Assembly: GCF_051954455.1 (NCBI RefSeq)
Contig: NZ_JBQCHS010000020.1
Location: forward strand, 1-64,000
From: Pseudolysinimonas sp051954455
Lineage (GTDB): Bacteria; Actinomycetota; Actinomycetes; Actinomycetales; Microbacteriaceae
Reading direction: 5' to 3'
Length of the DNA: 64,000 nucleotides
In this document: positions 25,257 to 33,785 of the stretch, one piece after another
Position numbering within the stretch: position 1 is the stretch's first letter
Layout of the letters: each line of letters begins with the position of its first letter
Notes under the pieces: model-generated
The model's input: only the letters and a program-made list of their open reading frames with translations
What the model was told of the DNA's origin: nothing
Database searches by the model: none
Made by a program: the position numbers and the translations under genes

Positions 25257-26023
25257 GGCTGCGCGAACCCGCTCACGTCGCCGACGAGGCGGGTGTGGTC
25301 CTCCGGCACCGGGTCGACGGCGGCGCGGGCGACCTCGGCGGCGAACTCCGACACCGTGTAGAGGCGGCCGGCCTCCTCGCGCCGCGACTCCAGCGCGCCC
25401 GGCTGGGCCCGCTCGAGGAGCGTGGCGGTGATCGTGCCCTCGATCATGTCGCCGGACACCACGACGAACGAGATCTCGCGCTCCTCCAGCTCGCCGAGGC
25501 GGGCGCGCAGCGCGTCCTCGCCGGCGCGCTTGCTGCGCGCGACGGGCTCGTACAGGTCCATGGTCGCGGTCGTGTTGATGAAGTGGGCCTGGTGCGACGT
25601 CACGAAGACGACGCGTGCCCCGCTCGGCATCAGCGGGAGCGCCTTCTCGAGCACGTCGACCTGGGCGTCGCGGTTGAGCTTGAGGGCGTAGTCCTCGGCC
25701 ATGCCGCTCTCCATGCCACCTGAGGCATTGAGGACGAGGAGGTCGAGGCCGTCCCACTCCGCCTTGACCATCGCGAACATCGCGGCGACCGAGTCCGGCT
25801 CGGTGAGGTCGGCTCCCACGGCGATCGCCTCGCCTCCTGCCTCCTCGATGGCTGCGACGACCTTGAGCGCGCGGGCCTCCTTGTTGCGGAAGTTGACGGC
25901 GACCCGGGCGCCGGCCTCGGCGAGGTAGCGGGCGGTGTCGGCGCCGATCCCCCGGCTGGATCCGGTGACGAGAGCGCGGACGCCGTCGAGGGATCCGGGG
26001 GCGAGGACGGTCTCGGAGTTCAC
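25253..26023 (-). CDS. SDR family oxidoreductase
   Basis: Short-chain dehydrogenase of 256 residues. The cofactor loop TGSSRGIG (about 20-27) and NASGG are intact and Ser is present in VTSHQAHF. The usual Tyr-x3-Lys is altered: the segment reads LYEPVARSKRAGEDAL, with Val where the catalytic Tyr would pair with the Lys and a Tyr seven residues before the Lys. This subgroup may use a shifted Tyr or have lost activity. The GTG start has TAGGGT 8 bp upstream. It leads the SDR-Nudix-UPF0303 operon and is divergent from nfeD. Confidence 0.85.
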   Translation of the reverse strand: MNSETVLAPGSLDGVRALVTGSSRGIGADTARYLAEAGARVAVNFRNKEARALKVVAAIEEAGGEAIAVGADLTEPDSVAAMFAMVKAEWDGLDLLVLNASGGMESGMAEDYALKLNRDAQVDVLEKALPLMPSGARVVFVTSHQAHFINTTATMDLYEPVARSKRAGEDALRARLGELEEREISFVVVSGDMIEGTITATLLERAQPGALESRREEAGRLYTVSEFAAEVARAAVDPVPEDHTRLVGDVSGFAQP

Positions 26024-26031
26024 GGGAACCG

Positions 26032-26037
26032 ACCCTA
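26032..26037 (-). promoter_or_regulatory. -10 element of the SDR-Nudix-UPF0303 operon
   Basis: TAGGGT on the minus strand, 8 bp before the SDR GTG. It is divergent from the nfeD -10. Confidence 0.5.
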
Positions 26038-26068
26038 CCGAACCGGCCCGCCCGCGCTCCCCCGGTGC

Positions 26069-26074
26069 TACCGT
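26069..26074 (+). promoter_or_regulatory. -10 element of the nfeD-SPFH operon (leaderless)
   Basis: TACCGT followed by 6 bp and the ATG at 26081. Confidence 0.55.
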
Positions 26075-26080
26075 CGAGGC

Positions 26081-26578
26081 ATGCCCGGCGACGTGATCTC
26101 CACGTGGGCCTGGGTGGTGTGGCTGGCACTCATCGTCATCTTCCTGATCGTCGAGGTGCTCACCCTCGACTTCACCTTCCTGATGCTCTCGATCGGGAGC
26201 TTCGGCGGCCTCGTCGCCGGCCTGCTCGGGGCCCCGTGGTGGGTCGGGATCCTCGTGGCCGGCATCCTCGCGATGCTGCTGCTGTTCTTCCTGCGCCCTC
26301 CCCTGCTGCACCGATTGCGTCGCGGCGGCGACCCTGCCCGCACCAACGTCGACGCGCTGCTCGGGATCTCCGGCACCGTGGTGCTCGTCTTCCCGGACGG
26401 CCGCGGCCAGGTGAAGCTCGCGAACGGCGAGACCTGGACCTCCCGCATCGGGAGCCCCTCCTCGACCGATGTCCTCGTCGAGGGCGAACAGGTCGTCGTG
26501 ACCTCCATCGACGGGGCGACCGCCGTGGTCGTGCCCGCCGATCGGCACCGAACCGAATCCGAAGGAGCCACCTCATGA
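26081..26578 (+). CDS. NfeD-like membrane protein
   Basis: A membrane protein of 165 residues with three hydrophobic helices (about 10-28, 32-50, 54-71) and a C-terminal OB-fold NfeD domain (NVDALLGISGTVVLVF...VVVTSIDGATAVVVP). Short NfeD proteins pair with SPFH-domain proteins in membrane microdomains. The SPFH gene follows with an ATGA overlap, so this is the standard nfeD1b-type partner pair. TACCGT 6 bp before the ATG suggests a leaderless message. Confidence 0.92.
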   Translation: MPGDVISTWAWVVWLALIVIFLIVEVLTLDFTFLMLSIGSFGGLVAGLLGAPWWVGILVAGILAMLLLFFLRPPLLHRLRRGGDPARTNVDALLGISGTVVLVFPDGRGQVKLANGETWTSRIGSPSSTDVLVEGEQVVVTSIDGATAVVVPADRHRTESEGATS

Positions 26579-27546
26579 CCGACGGTCAGATCTTCGGCAA
26601 CGTGGTCCTCATCATCGTGATCGTCGTCGTGGCGATCTTCGTTCTGACGGTCCTGTTCCGCTCGATCCGCATCATCCCGCAGGCCTATGCCGGCATCGTG
26701 GAGCGGCTCGGCCGATACCACAAGACCCTCATGCCGGGCCTCAACCTGCTCGTGCCGTTCATCGACCGGCTCCGCCCGCTCGTCGACCTCCGTGAGCAGG
26801 TCGTGAGCTTCCCGCCGCAGCCGGTCATCACCGAGGACAACCTGGTCGTCTCGATCGACACGGTCGTCTACTTCCAGGTGACGGATGCGCGCGCCGCCAC
26901 CTACGAGATCGCCAACTACCTGGGAGCCGTCGAGCAACTCACGACGACCACGCTCCGCAACGTCGTCGGTGGGCTGAACCTCGAGGAGGCGCTGACCTCC
27001 CGCGACAACATCAACGGCCAGCTGCGCATCGTGCTCGACGAGGCGACCGGCAAGTGGGGAATCCGGGTCAGCCGCGTCGAGCTCAAGGCGATCGACCCGC
27101 CGGCCTCCATCCAGGACTCGATGGAGAAGCAGATGCGTGCCGAGCGCGACCGGCGCGCGGTGATCCTGACGGCCGAGGGCACCAAGCAGTCGCAGATCCT
27201 CGAGGCGGAGGGCCACCGGCAGGCCGCGATCCTCCAGGCGGAGGGTGACGCGAAGGCCCAGGTGCTCCGGGCCGAGGGCGAGGCGAAGGCCATCGAGACC
27301 GTCTTCGGGGCGATCCACCAGGGCGACCCGGACAGCAAGCTGCTCGCGTACCAGTACCTGCAGATGCTGCCGCAGATCGCCGAGGGCCAGGCCAACAAGC
27401 TCTGGATCATCCCGAGCGAGCTGACCGAGGCGCTCAAGGGCATCGGCGAGGGCTTCTTCGCCCAGCGCGACCCGCAGGCTGCGCGCCCCGCCCGAACGGC
27501 CGCCCCCGCGACCGACACGACCCCGGATGGCGGCACGGCCTCGTAA
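26575..27546 (+). CDS. SPFH/Band 7 membrane-scaffold protein (stomatin-like)
   Basis: A stomatin/prohibitin-type protein of 323 residues. An N-terminal membrane helix (9-31) is followed by the SPFH domain (IRIIPQAYAGIVERLGRYHKTLMPGLNLLVPFID...VDLREQVVSFPPQPVITEDNLVV). A long coiled coil has repeated AEG/EAEG heptads (about 200-240: ILEAEGHRQAAILQAEGDAKAQVLRAEGEAKA), and the tail is disordered and Ala/Pro-rich. It should form oligomeric scaffolds on the inner face of the membrane together with the overlapping nfeD product. Its 3' end overlaps the glycerophosphodiesterase gene by 20 bp. Confidence 0.93.
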   Translation: MTDGQIFGNVVLIIVIVVVAIFVLTVLFRSIRIIPQAYAGIVERLGRYHKTLMPGLNLLVPFIDRLRPLVDLREQVVSFPPQPVITEDNLVVSIDTVVYFQVTDARAATYEIANYLGAVEQLTTTTLRNVVGGLNLEEALTSRDNINGQLRIVLDEATGKWGIRVSRVELKAIDPPASIQDSMEKQMRAERDRRAVILTAEGTKQSQILEAEGHRQAAILQAEGDAKAQVLRAEGEAKAIETVFGAIHQGDPDSKLLAYQYLQMLPQIAEGQANKLWIIPSELTEALKGIGEGFFAQRDPQAARPARTAAPATDTTPDGGTAS

Positions 27547-28312
27547 CGGGCGGGTCGCGGCCGGGGGCTGGTTCGCCCCCGCTCTCCCCCGCGTCATCGC
27601 CCATCGAGGTCTCGCCGTCGAGGCCCCCGAGAATACGCTCCTCGCGTTCCTCCGCGCGCTCGCGACGGGGGTCGACTACATCGAGACCGACGTGCACGCA
27701 TCGGCCGACGGCGTGGCCGTGATCAGCCACGATGCCGACCTGTCGCGGCTGACCGGTCGCGACGTGCGGGTGGGGCAGCTGACGGCGGCCGAGCTGGCCC
27801 GCATCGATCTCGGCGAGGGCCAGATCTACGCGACGCTGGCGGAGGCGCTCGACGCCTTCCCCGACGCGCGGTTCAACATCGACATCAAGGATCCGGCCGC
27901 CGCCGAGCCCGCCGCCGCGGCGATCCTCGCTGCGCACGCCACCCAGCGGGTGCTGATCAGCTCGTTCAGCGGACGTCGACGACGGGCGGCCGTCGATCGT
28001 CTCCCGGGCGTCGCGACCTCGGTCTCGTCGTTCGGGGTGCTCGTGACCGTGCTCGCGGCCCGCCTGGGCATCGCGGCCCTGGTGCGGCGCGCCCTGCGCG
28101 ACGTCGATGCGATCCAGATCCCGCAGCGGGTGCTCGGGATGTCGACGACGTCCTCACGGGTCATCGCTGCGGTGCACGGCGCGGGCGCCGAGATGCACGT
28201 CTGGACGATCAACGACCCGGCCGTGATGCGCACCCTCCTCGAGCGCGGGGTCGACGGGATCATCACCGATCGCTGCGACCTCGCGATGGACGTGGTGCGC
28301 CGCCGAGCGTGA
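27527..28312 (+). CDS. Glycerophosphodiester phosphodiesterase
   Basis: Hydrolyses glycerophosphodiesters to glycerol 3-phosphate and an alcohol. It is 261 residues long without a signal peptide, so it is cytosolic. The GDPD TIM barrel shows HRG (26-28), the metal ligands ETDVH (Glu53, Asp55, His57), NIDIK, and HVWTINDP near the C-terminus. It overlaps the SPFH gene by 20 bp in another frame; an internal start is possible, but the HRG box begins at residue 26, leaving little room. A GAAAGC/GCTTTC hairpin at 28340-28361 may end the operon. Confidence 0.9.
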   Translation: MAARPRNGRVAAGGWFAPALPRVIAHRGLAVEAPENTLLAFLRALATGVDYIETDVHASADGVAVISHDADLSRLTGRDVRVGQLTAAELARIDLGEGQIYATLAEALDAFPDARFNIDIKDPAAAEPAAAAILAAHATQRVLISSFSGRRRRAAVDRLPGVATSVSSFGVLVTVLAARLGIAALVRRALRDVDAIQIPQRVLGMSTTSSRVIAAVHGAGAEMHVWTINDPAVMRTLLERGVDGIITDRCDLAMDVVRRRA

Positions 28313-28364
28313 TTCTTCGAGGTCGGAAGGATCCGCTGTGAAAGCTCTGAAAACGGCTTTCCGC

Positions 28365-28392
28365 GGGAAGGATCGGGACGAACCTCTCGTTG
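28365..28392 (+). promoter_or_regulatory. Sigma-R/SigH-type promoter of rbpA
   Basis: GGGAAG (28365-28370), exactly 18 bp, then GTTG (28389-28392), about 50 bp before rbpA. This fits the GGGAAT-N18-GTT consensus of the thiol-stress ECF sigma factors of actinobacteria. In Streptomyces coelicolor rbpA is a known sigma-R target. Confidence 0.6.
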
Positions 28393-28444
28393 TACTTGAG
28401 TCGCGTCCCACCGGGCGCGCATGAGAGCGTCAGGAGGCCACACG

Positions 28445-28819
28445 ATGGCAGATCGCAGCCTGCGCGGGATGAGGCTCGGCTCGCAGAGCATGCAGAGCGA
28501 AGAGGGCGTCGAGTTCTCCCCCCGCAAGAAGGTCACGTACCGCACCGAGGACGGCACCACGTTCGAGGTCGTCTTCGCCGCCGAGGCCGACGTCCCCGAC
28601 ACCTGGGACTCGCCGCGCACCGGTCACGAGGGTCGCCTCGTCGACGACCGCGGCGAGATCGTCGAGACGGAGCAGGCGGAGGTCAAGCCCGCCCGCACCC
28701 ACTGGGACATGCTGCTCGAGCGCCGCACCCGCGCTGAGCTCGAGGAGCTCCTCGAGGAGCGGCTCCAGTACCTCCGCGCGCGGCGCGGGCAGGACAAGGC
28801 CTCGAAGAAGTCGGCGTAA
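28445..28819 (+). CDS. rbpA: RNA polymerase-binding protein RbpA
   Basis: Actinobacterial transcription factor that binds the principal sigma factor and RNA polymerase and stabilises the open complex. At 124 residues it has the usual size: an N-terminal tail (MADRSLRGMRLGSQSMQSEEG), a core domain (KVTYRTEDGTTFEVVFAAEADVPDTWDS), a basic linker with KPARTHWDMLLERR and a sigma-interaction helix (ELEELLEERLQYLRARRG). The core has no Cys, so it is a zinc-free RbpA. A full AGGAGG ribosome site lies 7 bp before the ATG, unlike the leaderless neighbours. An ECF-type promoter precedes it. Confidence 0.95.
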   Translation: MADRSLRGMRLGSQSMQSEEGVEFSPRKKVTYRTEDGTTFEVVFAAEADVPDTWDSPRTGHEGRLVDDRGEIVETEQAEVKPARTHWDMLLERRTRAELEELLEERLQYLRARRGQDKASKKSA

Positions 28820-28835
28820 GCGGGGAGTCCCGGAC

Positions 28836-28870
28836 GGGTCTCGATACGCGGCTTCGCCGCTACTCGACCC
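28836..28870. repeat. REP-like palindrome, copy b
   Basis: A near-perfect hairpin between rbpA and lnt: GGGTCTCGATACGCGGC, a TTC loop, and GCCGCTACTCGACCC. Its right arm supplies the stop codon and last codons of lnt. It could act as terminator for both convergent genes. Confidence 0.75.
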
Positions 28871-30470
28871 GCCGCCGGCGGCGACGACCGAACCGCAGGG
28901 TGAGTCCCACGACGAGCGCGCCGAGCCCCAGCCCGCACACCAGCCACTCGATCTGACGCCCGCCGATCACGGCGGGCGTCATCGTCGTGGACAGAGGCGC
29001 GTCGTCGACCATCACGCCCGGCCGGTAGGTCGGCAGACGGTCGTGCTCGCTGCCGTCCGGGTGGATGATCGCGCTCGTGCCGACGGTCGAGACGTTGACG
29101 ACGGTGCGACCGAGTTCGCGCGCCCGGATCCGGGCGATCGCGAGCTGCTGCACGCTCTCGTCGGTGAACTCCCCGAAGTCGGCGTTGTTGGTGGGCGCGA
29201 AGACGATGCGCCCGCCCTCGCGCACGCCGTCGGTCATGATCTGGTCGTCGACGATGTCGAAGCAGATCGCCACCGACGCGACCGTCTTGCCGATGTCGAG
29301 CACGTCGTCCGTCGTGCCCGGGGTGTACTCGCGGCCGATCAGGTCGATCAGCTGCGGCACGATCGCGTGGAAGAACGGCCGTTCCGGTACGTACTCGCCG
29401 AACGGGACCGGGTGCTTCTTGTCGTAGTAGTCGGTCGGGCGGCCCTTCTTCGGGTCCCACATCAGGACGGTGTTGAAGTACTTGCGCACGCCGTCGACCT
29501 TGCGCGTGGTGATGGTGCCGCCCACGAGCGGCGCCCCGGCGCGCGCGCCCACCTGATCCCAGTACGCGGCGGCCCCCGGATCCTCGAGCGGATCGACGTC
29601 GGAGGCGCCCTCGGGCCACACGACGACGTCGACGTGCCGATCGTAGAGCGGCTCGGTGGCCGCGACCTGGCCGAGGAGGTTGTCGCCGTAGTTCTTCGGC
29701 GGGTCGAAGTAGCCGGCTTTCGTGTCGCCCTGGACCGCGCCGACCCGCAGGGTGCCGTCGATCGCGACCGGGAACGCGGGCACCGCGACCATCAGCGTCG
29801 CGATCGACGTGACGAGCGCGGCGCGCGTCGCCCACCCTACGGAGGGCCGCTCCCGCCATGCCCCGTCCCACGGACGCCGCCGCAGACCCTCTTGGATCGC
29901 GGCGAGTCCGACGGCGCTGACGAACACCATCGCGAAGCTGACACCCGAGACCCCGAGCCACGGGAACAGGTTCGAGATCGCGCTGTCGGACTGCGATAGC
30001 GCGACGCGGCCCCACGCGAAGCCGCCCCACGGCCACACGCTCGCCACCGCCTCCCGCAGCGTCCACAGCCCCGCCACCACGGCCGGCACGAACAGCAGGC
30101 GCGACAGCAGCGTCGGGAACGCGGGGGCGACCCAGCAGTAGGCCAGCGTGATGAGCATCCCGCCCGCCCCGCACCAGGCGCCCATGAACACCGACAGGGC
30201 TCCCCACGGCAGCGGCCCGAGGAACGTGGTCGCCCAGAACACCTGCCAGCCGAAGAAGACCGTGCCGAACACGAATCCGACGAGGAACGCACCGCCGAGA
30301 CGGCGCCCCTGCTGGATCAGGATCGCGAGCCCGATCCCGAGGAAGGCGGCGGGCCAGACGTCGCGATCGGGGAAGGCGCCGTCGAGGATCAAGGCCGCGC
30401 CCACCGCGACCACGAGTGCCCAGCCGAGCGGGAGCGGCGCGCGCAGCGGGTTCGCGGAGCCGGGCAGCAC
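28860..30470 (-). CDS. lnt: Apolipoprotein N-acyltransferase
   Basis: Integral membrane enzyme adding the third acyl chain to lipoproteins. Several N-terminal membrane helices precede a nitrilase-like catalytic domain with the full triad: Glu287 in VVWPEGAS, Lys352 in YDKKHPVPFGEYVPERPFF and Cys403 in ASVAICFDI. A C-terminal helix and an Arg-rich cytosolic tail end the protein. The GTG at 30470 is chosen (536 residues) because a near-consensus TATAGT lies 6 bp upstream; a TTG at 30491, 1 bp after the helY stop, would add seven residues. The last residues are encoded by a REP palindrome. Confidence 0.94.
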   Translation of the reverse strand: MLPGSANPLRAPLPLGWALVVAVGAALILDGAFPDRDVWPAAFLGIGLAILIQQGRRLGGAFLVGFVFGTVFFGWQVFWATTFLGPLPWGALSVFMGAWCGAGGMLITLAYCWVAPAFPTLLSRLLFVPAVVAGLWTLREAVASVWPWGGFAWGRVALSQSDSAISNLFPWLGVSGVSFAMVFVSAVGLAAIQEGLRRRPWDGAWRERPSVGWATRAALVTSIATLMVAVPAFPVAIDGTLRVGAVQGDTKAGYFDPPKNYGDNLLGQVAATEPLYDRHVDVVVWPEGASDVDPLEDPGAAAYWDQVGARAGAPLVGGTITTRKVDGVRKYFNTVLMWDPKKGRPTDYYDKKHPVPFGEYVPERPFFHAIVPQLIDLIGREYTPGTTDDVLDIGKTVASVAICFDIVDDQIMTDGVREGGRIVFAPTNNADFGEFTDESVQQLAIARIRARELGRTVVNVSTVGTSAIIHPDGSEHDRLPTYRPGVMVDDAPLSTTMTPAVIGGRQIEWLVCGLGLGALVVGLTLRFGRRRRRRVE

Positions 30471-30476
30471 CGGCTC

Positions 30477-30482
30477 ACTATA
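30477..30482 (-). promoter_or_regulatory. -10 element of lnt (leaderless)
   Basis: TATAGT on the minus strand, exactly 6 bp before the GTG at 30470. It lies in the short gap after helY, so lnt can be expressed independently. Confidence 0.6.
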
Positions 30483-30492
30483 GGCGGGCAAT

Positions 30493-32982
30493 TTATGCGA
30501 CCGCGCTGTACGCGACGATGCCCCGCCGGATGTCGTCGATCGCGTCGCGCGCGGTGCGGCCGAGCGGTCCGTCGGCCACGATGGAGAGCTGGTCGAGCAG
30601 GTCGATCGCCTGCTTCATCCAGCGCACGAAGTCGCCCGCGGCCATGTCGGCCTCGCGGAGCACGGTGTCGAGCTGGGCGCCCTGTGCCCAGCGATAGGTG
30701 GCCTGGGCGATCCCCGTCGACGGCTCGGAGCTGTCCGGGAGCCGGTGCTCCTCCTCGAGCGCGCTCAACCGCTCCCAGATCGCCTCGGTCGCCTCGTAGG
30801 CGGCCCGGAACGGACCGCGGGGCAGCCCGCGCTCCCCCACCTCCTCGCGCTCGCGGCGTGGCTCGAACACGAGGCAGCTGGCGAGCGCGGCGAGGCCCGC
30901 AGCGTCGAGCCCATCCCACACCCCGGCACGCAGGCACTCCGCGACGAGCAGGTCGCGCTCGCCGTAGATGCGCCGGAGCGCCCGGCCGGGACCGGCGACG
31001 CCGAGGCGCCCGTGCTCGTCCCGCTCGAGGTAGCCGAGCTCCATGAGCACCTCGGTGACCCGGTCGAAGACCTGGGCGACGGCGCCCGTGCGCCCGCGGA
31101 TCTGGCCCGCGAGCTGGTCGTGCTCGCGCTTCAGACGCCACCAGCGCTCGGCCCAGCGGGCGTGCGCCTCGCGGTCGTTGCAGGCGTGGCAGGGGTGCTG
31201 CTTCATCCGACGGCGGAGCTCGCCGATCATCCGCTGCCGCCTTTCGCGCTCGGAGCGCGACTCGTTGCCGGGATCGCCGCGGCGCCCCTCGGCGCGTGCG
31301 TTCTTGCGCTCGAGGTCCGAGAGCTCCCGCCGGAGGGTCGCGTACTCGGCGAAGTCGCCCAGGTGGCACTGCATGGCCTCCGCGTACGCGCCGAGCGACT
31401 TCTCCTGCTCACGCAGGCGGCGCGCGAGGTCCACGACCGCGCGGTCGGCCTGGAACTGCGCGAACGAGCTCTCCAGGATCTCGCGGGTGCGCTCCCGCCC
31501 GAACTGCTCGATGAGGTTGACCGCCATGTTGTAGGTCGGGCGGAAGCTCGACACGAGCGGGTAGCTGCGGCGGCTGGCGAGCGACGCGACGGCGGCCGGG
31601 TCGAGCCCGCCGACCCACTGGATGACAGCGTGCCCCTCGACGTCGATCCCGCGCCGGCCCGCGCGCCCGGTGAGCTGGGTGTACTCCCCCGGCGTGATCG
31701 GCACGCGCGCCTCGCCGTTGAACTTCTCCAGCTTCTCGAGCACGACGGTGCGTGCCGGCATGTTGACGCCGAGGGCGAGGGTCTCGGTGGCGAACACGAC
31801 CTTCAGGAGCTTGCGCTGGAAGAGCTCCTCGATGACCTCCTTGAACGCGGGCAGCAGGCCGGCGTGGTGCGCCGCGATGCCGCGCTCCAGGCCCTCCAGC
31901 CAGTCCCAGTAGCCGAGGACGCCGAGGTCGGAGTCCGGGATCGCGCGGCAGCGCTCCTCGACGAGGTCGCGGATCTCGTCGCGCTCCCACTTCTCGGTGA
32001 GCCGGATGCCGGATCGCATGATCTGCTGCACGGCCGCGTCGCAGCCGGCCCGGCTGAAGACGAAGAAGATCGCCGGGAGCAGGTGGCGCGACTCGAGGAG
32101 CTTGACGACCTCCGGGCGATCCATGCGATCCCCGAGGCCGCCCTGCCACCCGCCGCGGCTGCCCTCGGAGCCGATGCCGCCGGCGCCCTTGCGGTGGTGA
32201 CGTCCGGCGTGCGGTCCCCGGTAGGTCGATGCGCCACGCCCGCCGGCCTGCGCGAGCCGGGTCAGCTCCGGGTTCACCCGGTTCGCCGCGATCGCGCCGG
32301 AGTCGTCGAAGAGGTCGAGCAGCTTCGTGCGCAGGAGCACGTGCTGCTCGAGCGGCACGGGCCGATCCTCCGAGACGACGACGTCGGTGTCGCCGCGCAC
32401 GGCCTGCAGCCAATCGCCGAACTCCTCCGCGTTGGAGACGGTGGCGCTCAGCGAGACGAGCCGCACCTCGCGCGGGAGGTGGATGATGACCTCCTCCCAG
32501 ACCGCGCCGCGGAAGCGGTCGGCGAGGTAGTGCACCTCGTCCATGACCACGTACGCGAGGTCGCGGAGGAGCGCGGAGTCGGCGTAGAGCATGTTGCGCA
32601 GCACCTCGGTCGTCATGACGACGACGCGGGCCGAGCTGTTGACGTTGGTGTCGCCGGTGAGGAGGCCGACGTTCGCGGCCCCGTGCTCGGCGGCGAGCTC
32701 CGCGTACTTCTGGTTGCTGAGCGCCTTGATCGGGGTCGTGTAGAAGACCTTCGCGCGCGGGTCGACGAGGGCGAGATGCACCGCGAACTCCGCGACGATC
32801 GTCTTGCCCGCGCCGGTCGGGGCGGCGACGAGCACCCCGCGCCCCTCCTCGAGCGCCCGGCAGGCCTCGACCTGGAACGGGTCGAGGTCGAACTCCTGCC
32901 GCTGCCGGAACGCCTCCAGCTCGGGGGCCCGGCTCCGGGCCTTCGCGGCGGCGTACCGCTCAGCGGGCGAGAGGGTCGTCAC
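30493..32982 (-). CDS. helY: Ski2-like DEAD/DEAH-box RNA helicase HelY
   Basis: ATP-dependent RNA helicase of the Ski2/Mtr4 type, 829 residues, conserved next to tatAC in actinobacteria. Motif I APTGAGKT (about 54-61), the DEVH box (about 148-151), SAT (motif III), a second RecA domain with TGRAGRRGID (motif VI) and a C-terminal DSHCT-type domain are visible. An insert near residues 245-280 is Gly/Arg-rich. The GTG start has GACAAT 6 bp upstream, so it may have its own leaderless promoter although it lies only 11 bp after tatC. Confidence 0.94.
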   Translation of the reverse strand: MTTLSPAERYAAAKARSRAPELEAFRQRQEFDLDPFQVEACRALEEGRGVLVAAPTGAGKTIVAEFAVHLALVDPRAKVFYTTPIKALSNQKYAELAAEHGAANVGLLTGDTNVNSSARVVVMTTEVLRNMLYADSALLRDLAYVVMDEVHYLADRFRGAVWEEVIIHLPREVRLVSLSATVSNAEEFGDWLQAVRGDTDVVVSEDRPVPLEQHVLLRTKLLDLFDDSGAIAANRVNPELTRLAQAGGRGASTYRGPHAGRHHRKGAGGIGSEGSRGGWQGGLGDRMDRPEVVKLLESRHLLPAIFFVFSRAGCDAAVQQIMRSGIRLTEKWERDEIRDLVEERCRAIPDSDLGVLGYWDWLEGLERGIAAHHAGLLPAFKEVIEELFQRKLLKVVFATETLALGVNMPARTVVLEKLEKFNGEARVPITPGEYTQLTGRAGRRGIDVEGHAVIQWVGGLDPAAVASLASRRSYPLVSSFRPTYNMAVNLIEQFGRERTREILESSFAQFQADRAVVDLARRLREQEKSLGAYAEAMQCHLGDFAEYATLRRELSDLERKNARAEGRRGDPGNESRSERERRQRMIGELRRRMKQHPCHACNDREAHARWAERWWRLKREHDQLAGQIRGRTGAVAQVFDRVTEVLMELGYLERDEHGRLGVAGPGRALRRIYGERDLLVAECLRAGVWDGLDAAGLAALASCLVFEPRREREEVGERGLPRGPFRAAYEATEAIWERLSALEEEHRLPDSSEPSTGIAQATYRWAQGAQLDTVLREADMAAGDFVRWMKQAIDLLDQLSIVADGPLGRTARDAIDDIRRGIVAYSAVA

Positions 32983-32992
32983 TGACCCATTG

Positions 32993-33781
32993 TCACGCCG
33001 CGACGGTCTCCAGCGCTGCGGCGCGGCGGGCGACCTGCCGGTCGTGCAGCATCGTCACGCCGACGGACCCGAAGTAGAGCACCACCATCGGTGCCGCCAG
33101 GATGAGCATCGAGAAGACGTCGGCGGCCGGGGTGGCGATCGCGGTGAAGATGGTGATCGCCAGGATCGCCCAGCGCCAGCCCTTGAGGATCGCCCGGCCC
33201 GACAGCACGCCGACGAAGTTGAGCAGCGTCAGGAAGACGGGCAGTTCGAACGCGACGCCCACCACGAGCACCAGCTTCAGCACGAAGTCGAGGTAGTACT
33301 TGGCGTCGTAGAAGCTCGCCGAGCCCTGTGGCACGAAGCTCGCCATGAGCTCGACCATGTGCGGGAACACGAACCAGCCGGCCGCGCATCCGAGCAGGAA
33401 CAGCGGGATCGCGCTGAAGACGAACCCGAAGACGTACTTCTTCTCGCGCTTGGTCAGCCCGGGGACCAGGAACGCGAAGATCTGATAGAGCCAGACCGGG
33501 CTCGAGATCACGATGCCGATCGTCAGCGCGATCTGCATGTGGATGTCGAACGCACCGGTGATGCTCGTGAAGTTGATGATCGCTTCGTGCTGCTTGCTGA
33601 TCGCCCTGATCGGGCGGACCAGCTGCGGCCACACCGGGTCGTAGAGGAACCAGCCGGCGATGGCACCGAGGATCACCGAGAGAGCGGCCCTCGAGAGCCG
33701 CTTGCGCAGCTCGACGAGGTGGGCCCCGAGGGTCATGCGGCCTTCGGGGTCCTTCGTCCGCTGCCGCGTGCGTGCGGCCAC
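32993..33781 (-). CDS. tatC: Sec-independent translocase subunit TatC
   Basis: Core receptor of the twin-arginine translocase that exports folded proteins, 262 residues with six membrane helices. Family features are MTLGAHLVELRKRL at the N-terminus (about 16-29), PVWLYQIFAFLVPGLTKREKK in the first cytosolic loop region, and FELPVFLTLLNFVGVL. It starts with GTG 4 bp after the tatA stop, so the two are co-translated. The Rieske protein of the qcr operon at 2 kb is a likely client. Confidence 0.96.
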   Translation of the reverse strand: MAARTRQRTKDPEGRMTLGAHLVELRKRLSRAALSVILGAIAGWFLYDPVWPQLVRPIRAISKQHEAIINFTSITGAFDIHMQIALTIGIVISSPVWLYQIFAFLVPGLTKREKKYVFGFVFSAIPLFLLGCAAGWFVFPHMVELMASFVPQGSASFYDAKYYLDFVLKLVLVVGVAFELPVFLTLLNFVGVLSGRAILKGWRWAILAITIFTAIATPAADVFSMLILAAPMVVLYFGSVGVTMLHDRQVARRAAALETVAA

Positions 33782-33785
33782 GTCG

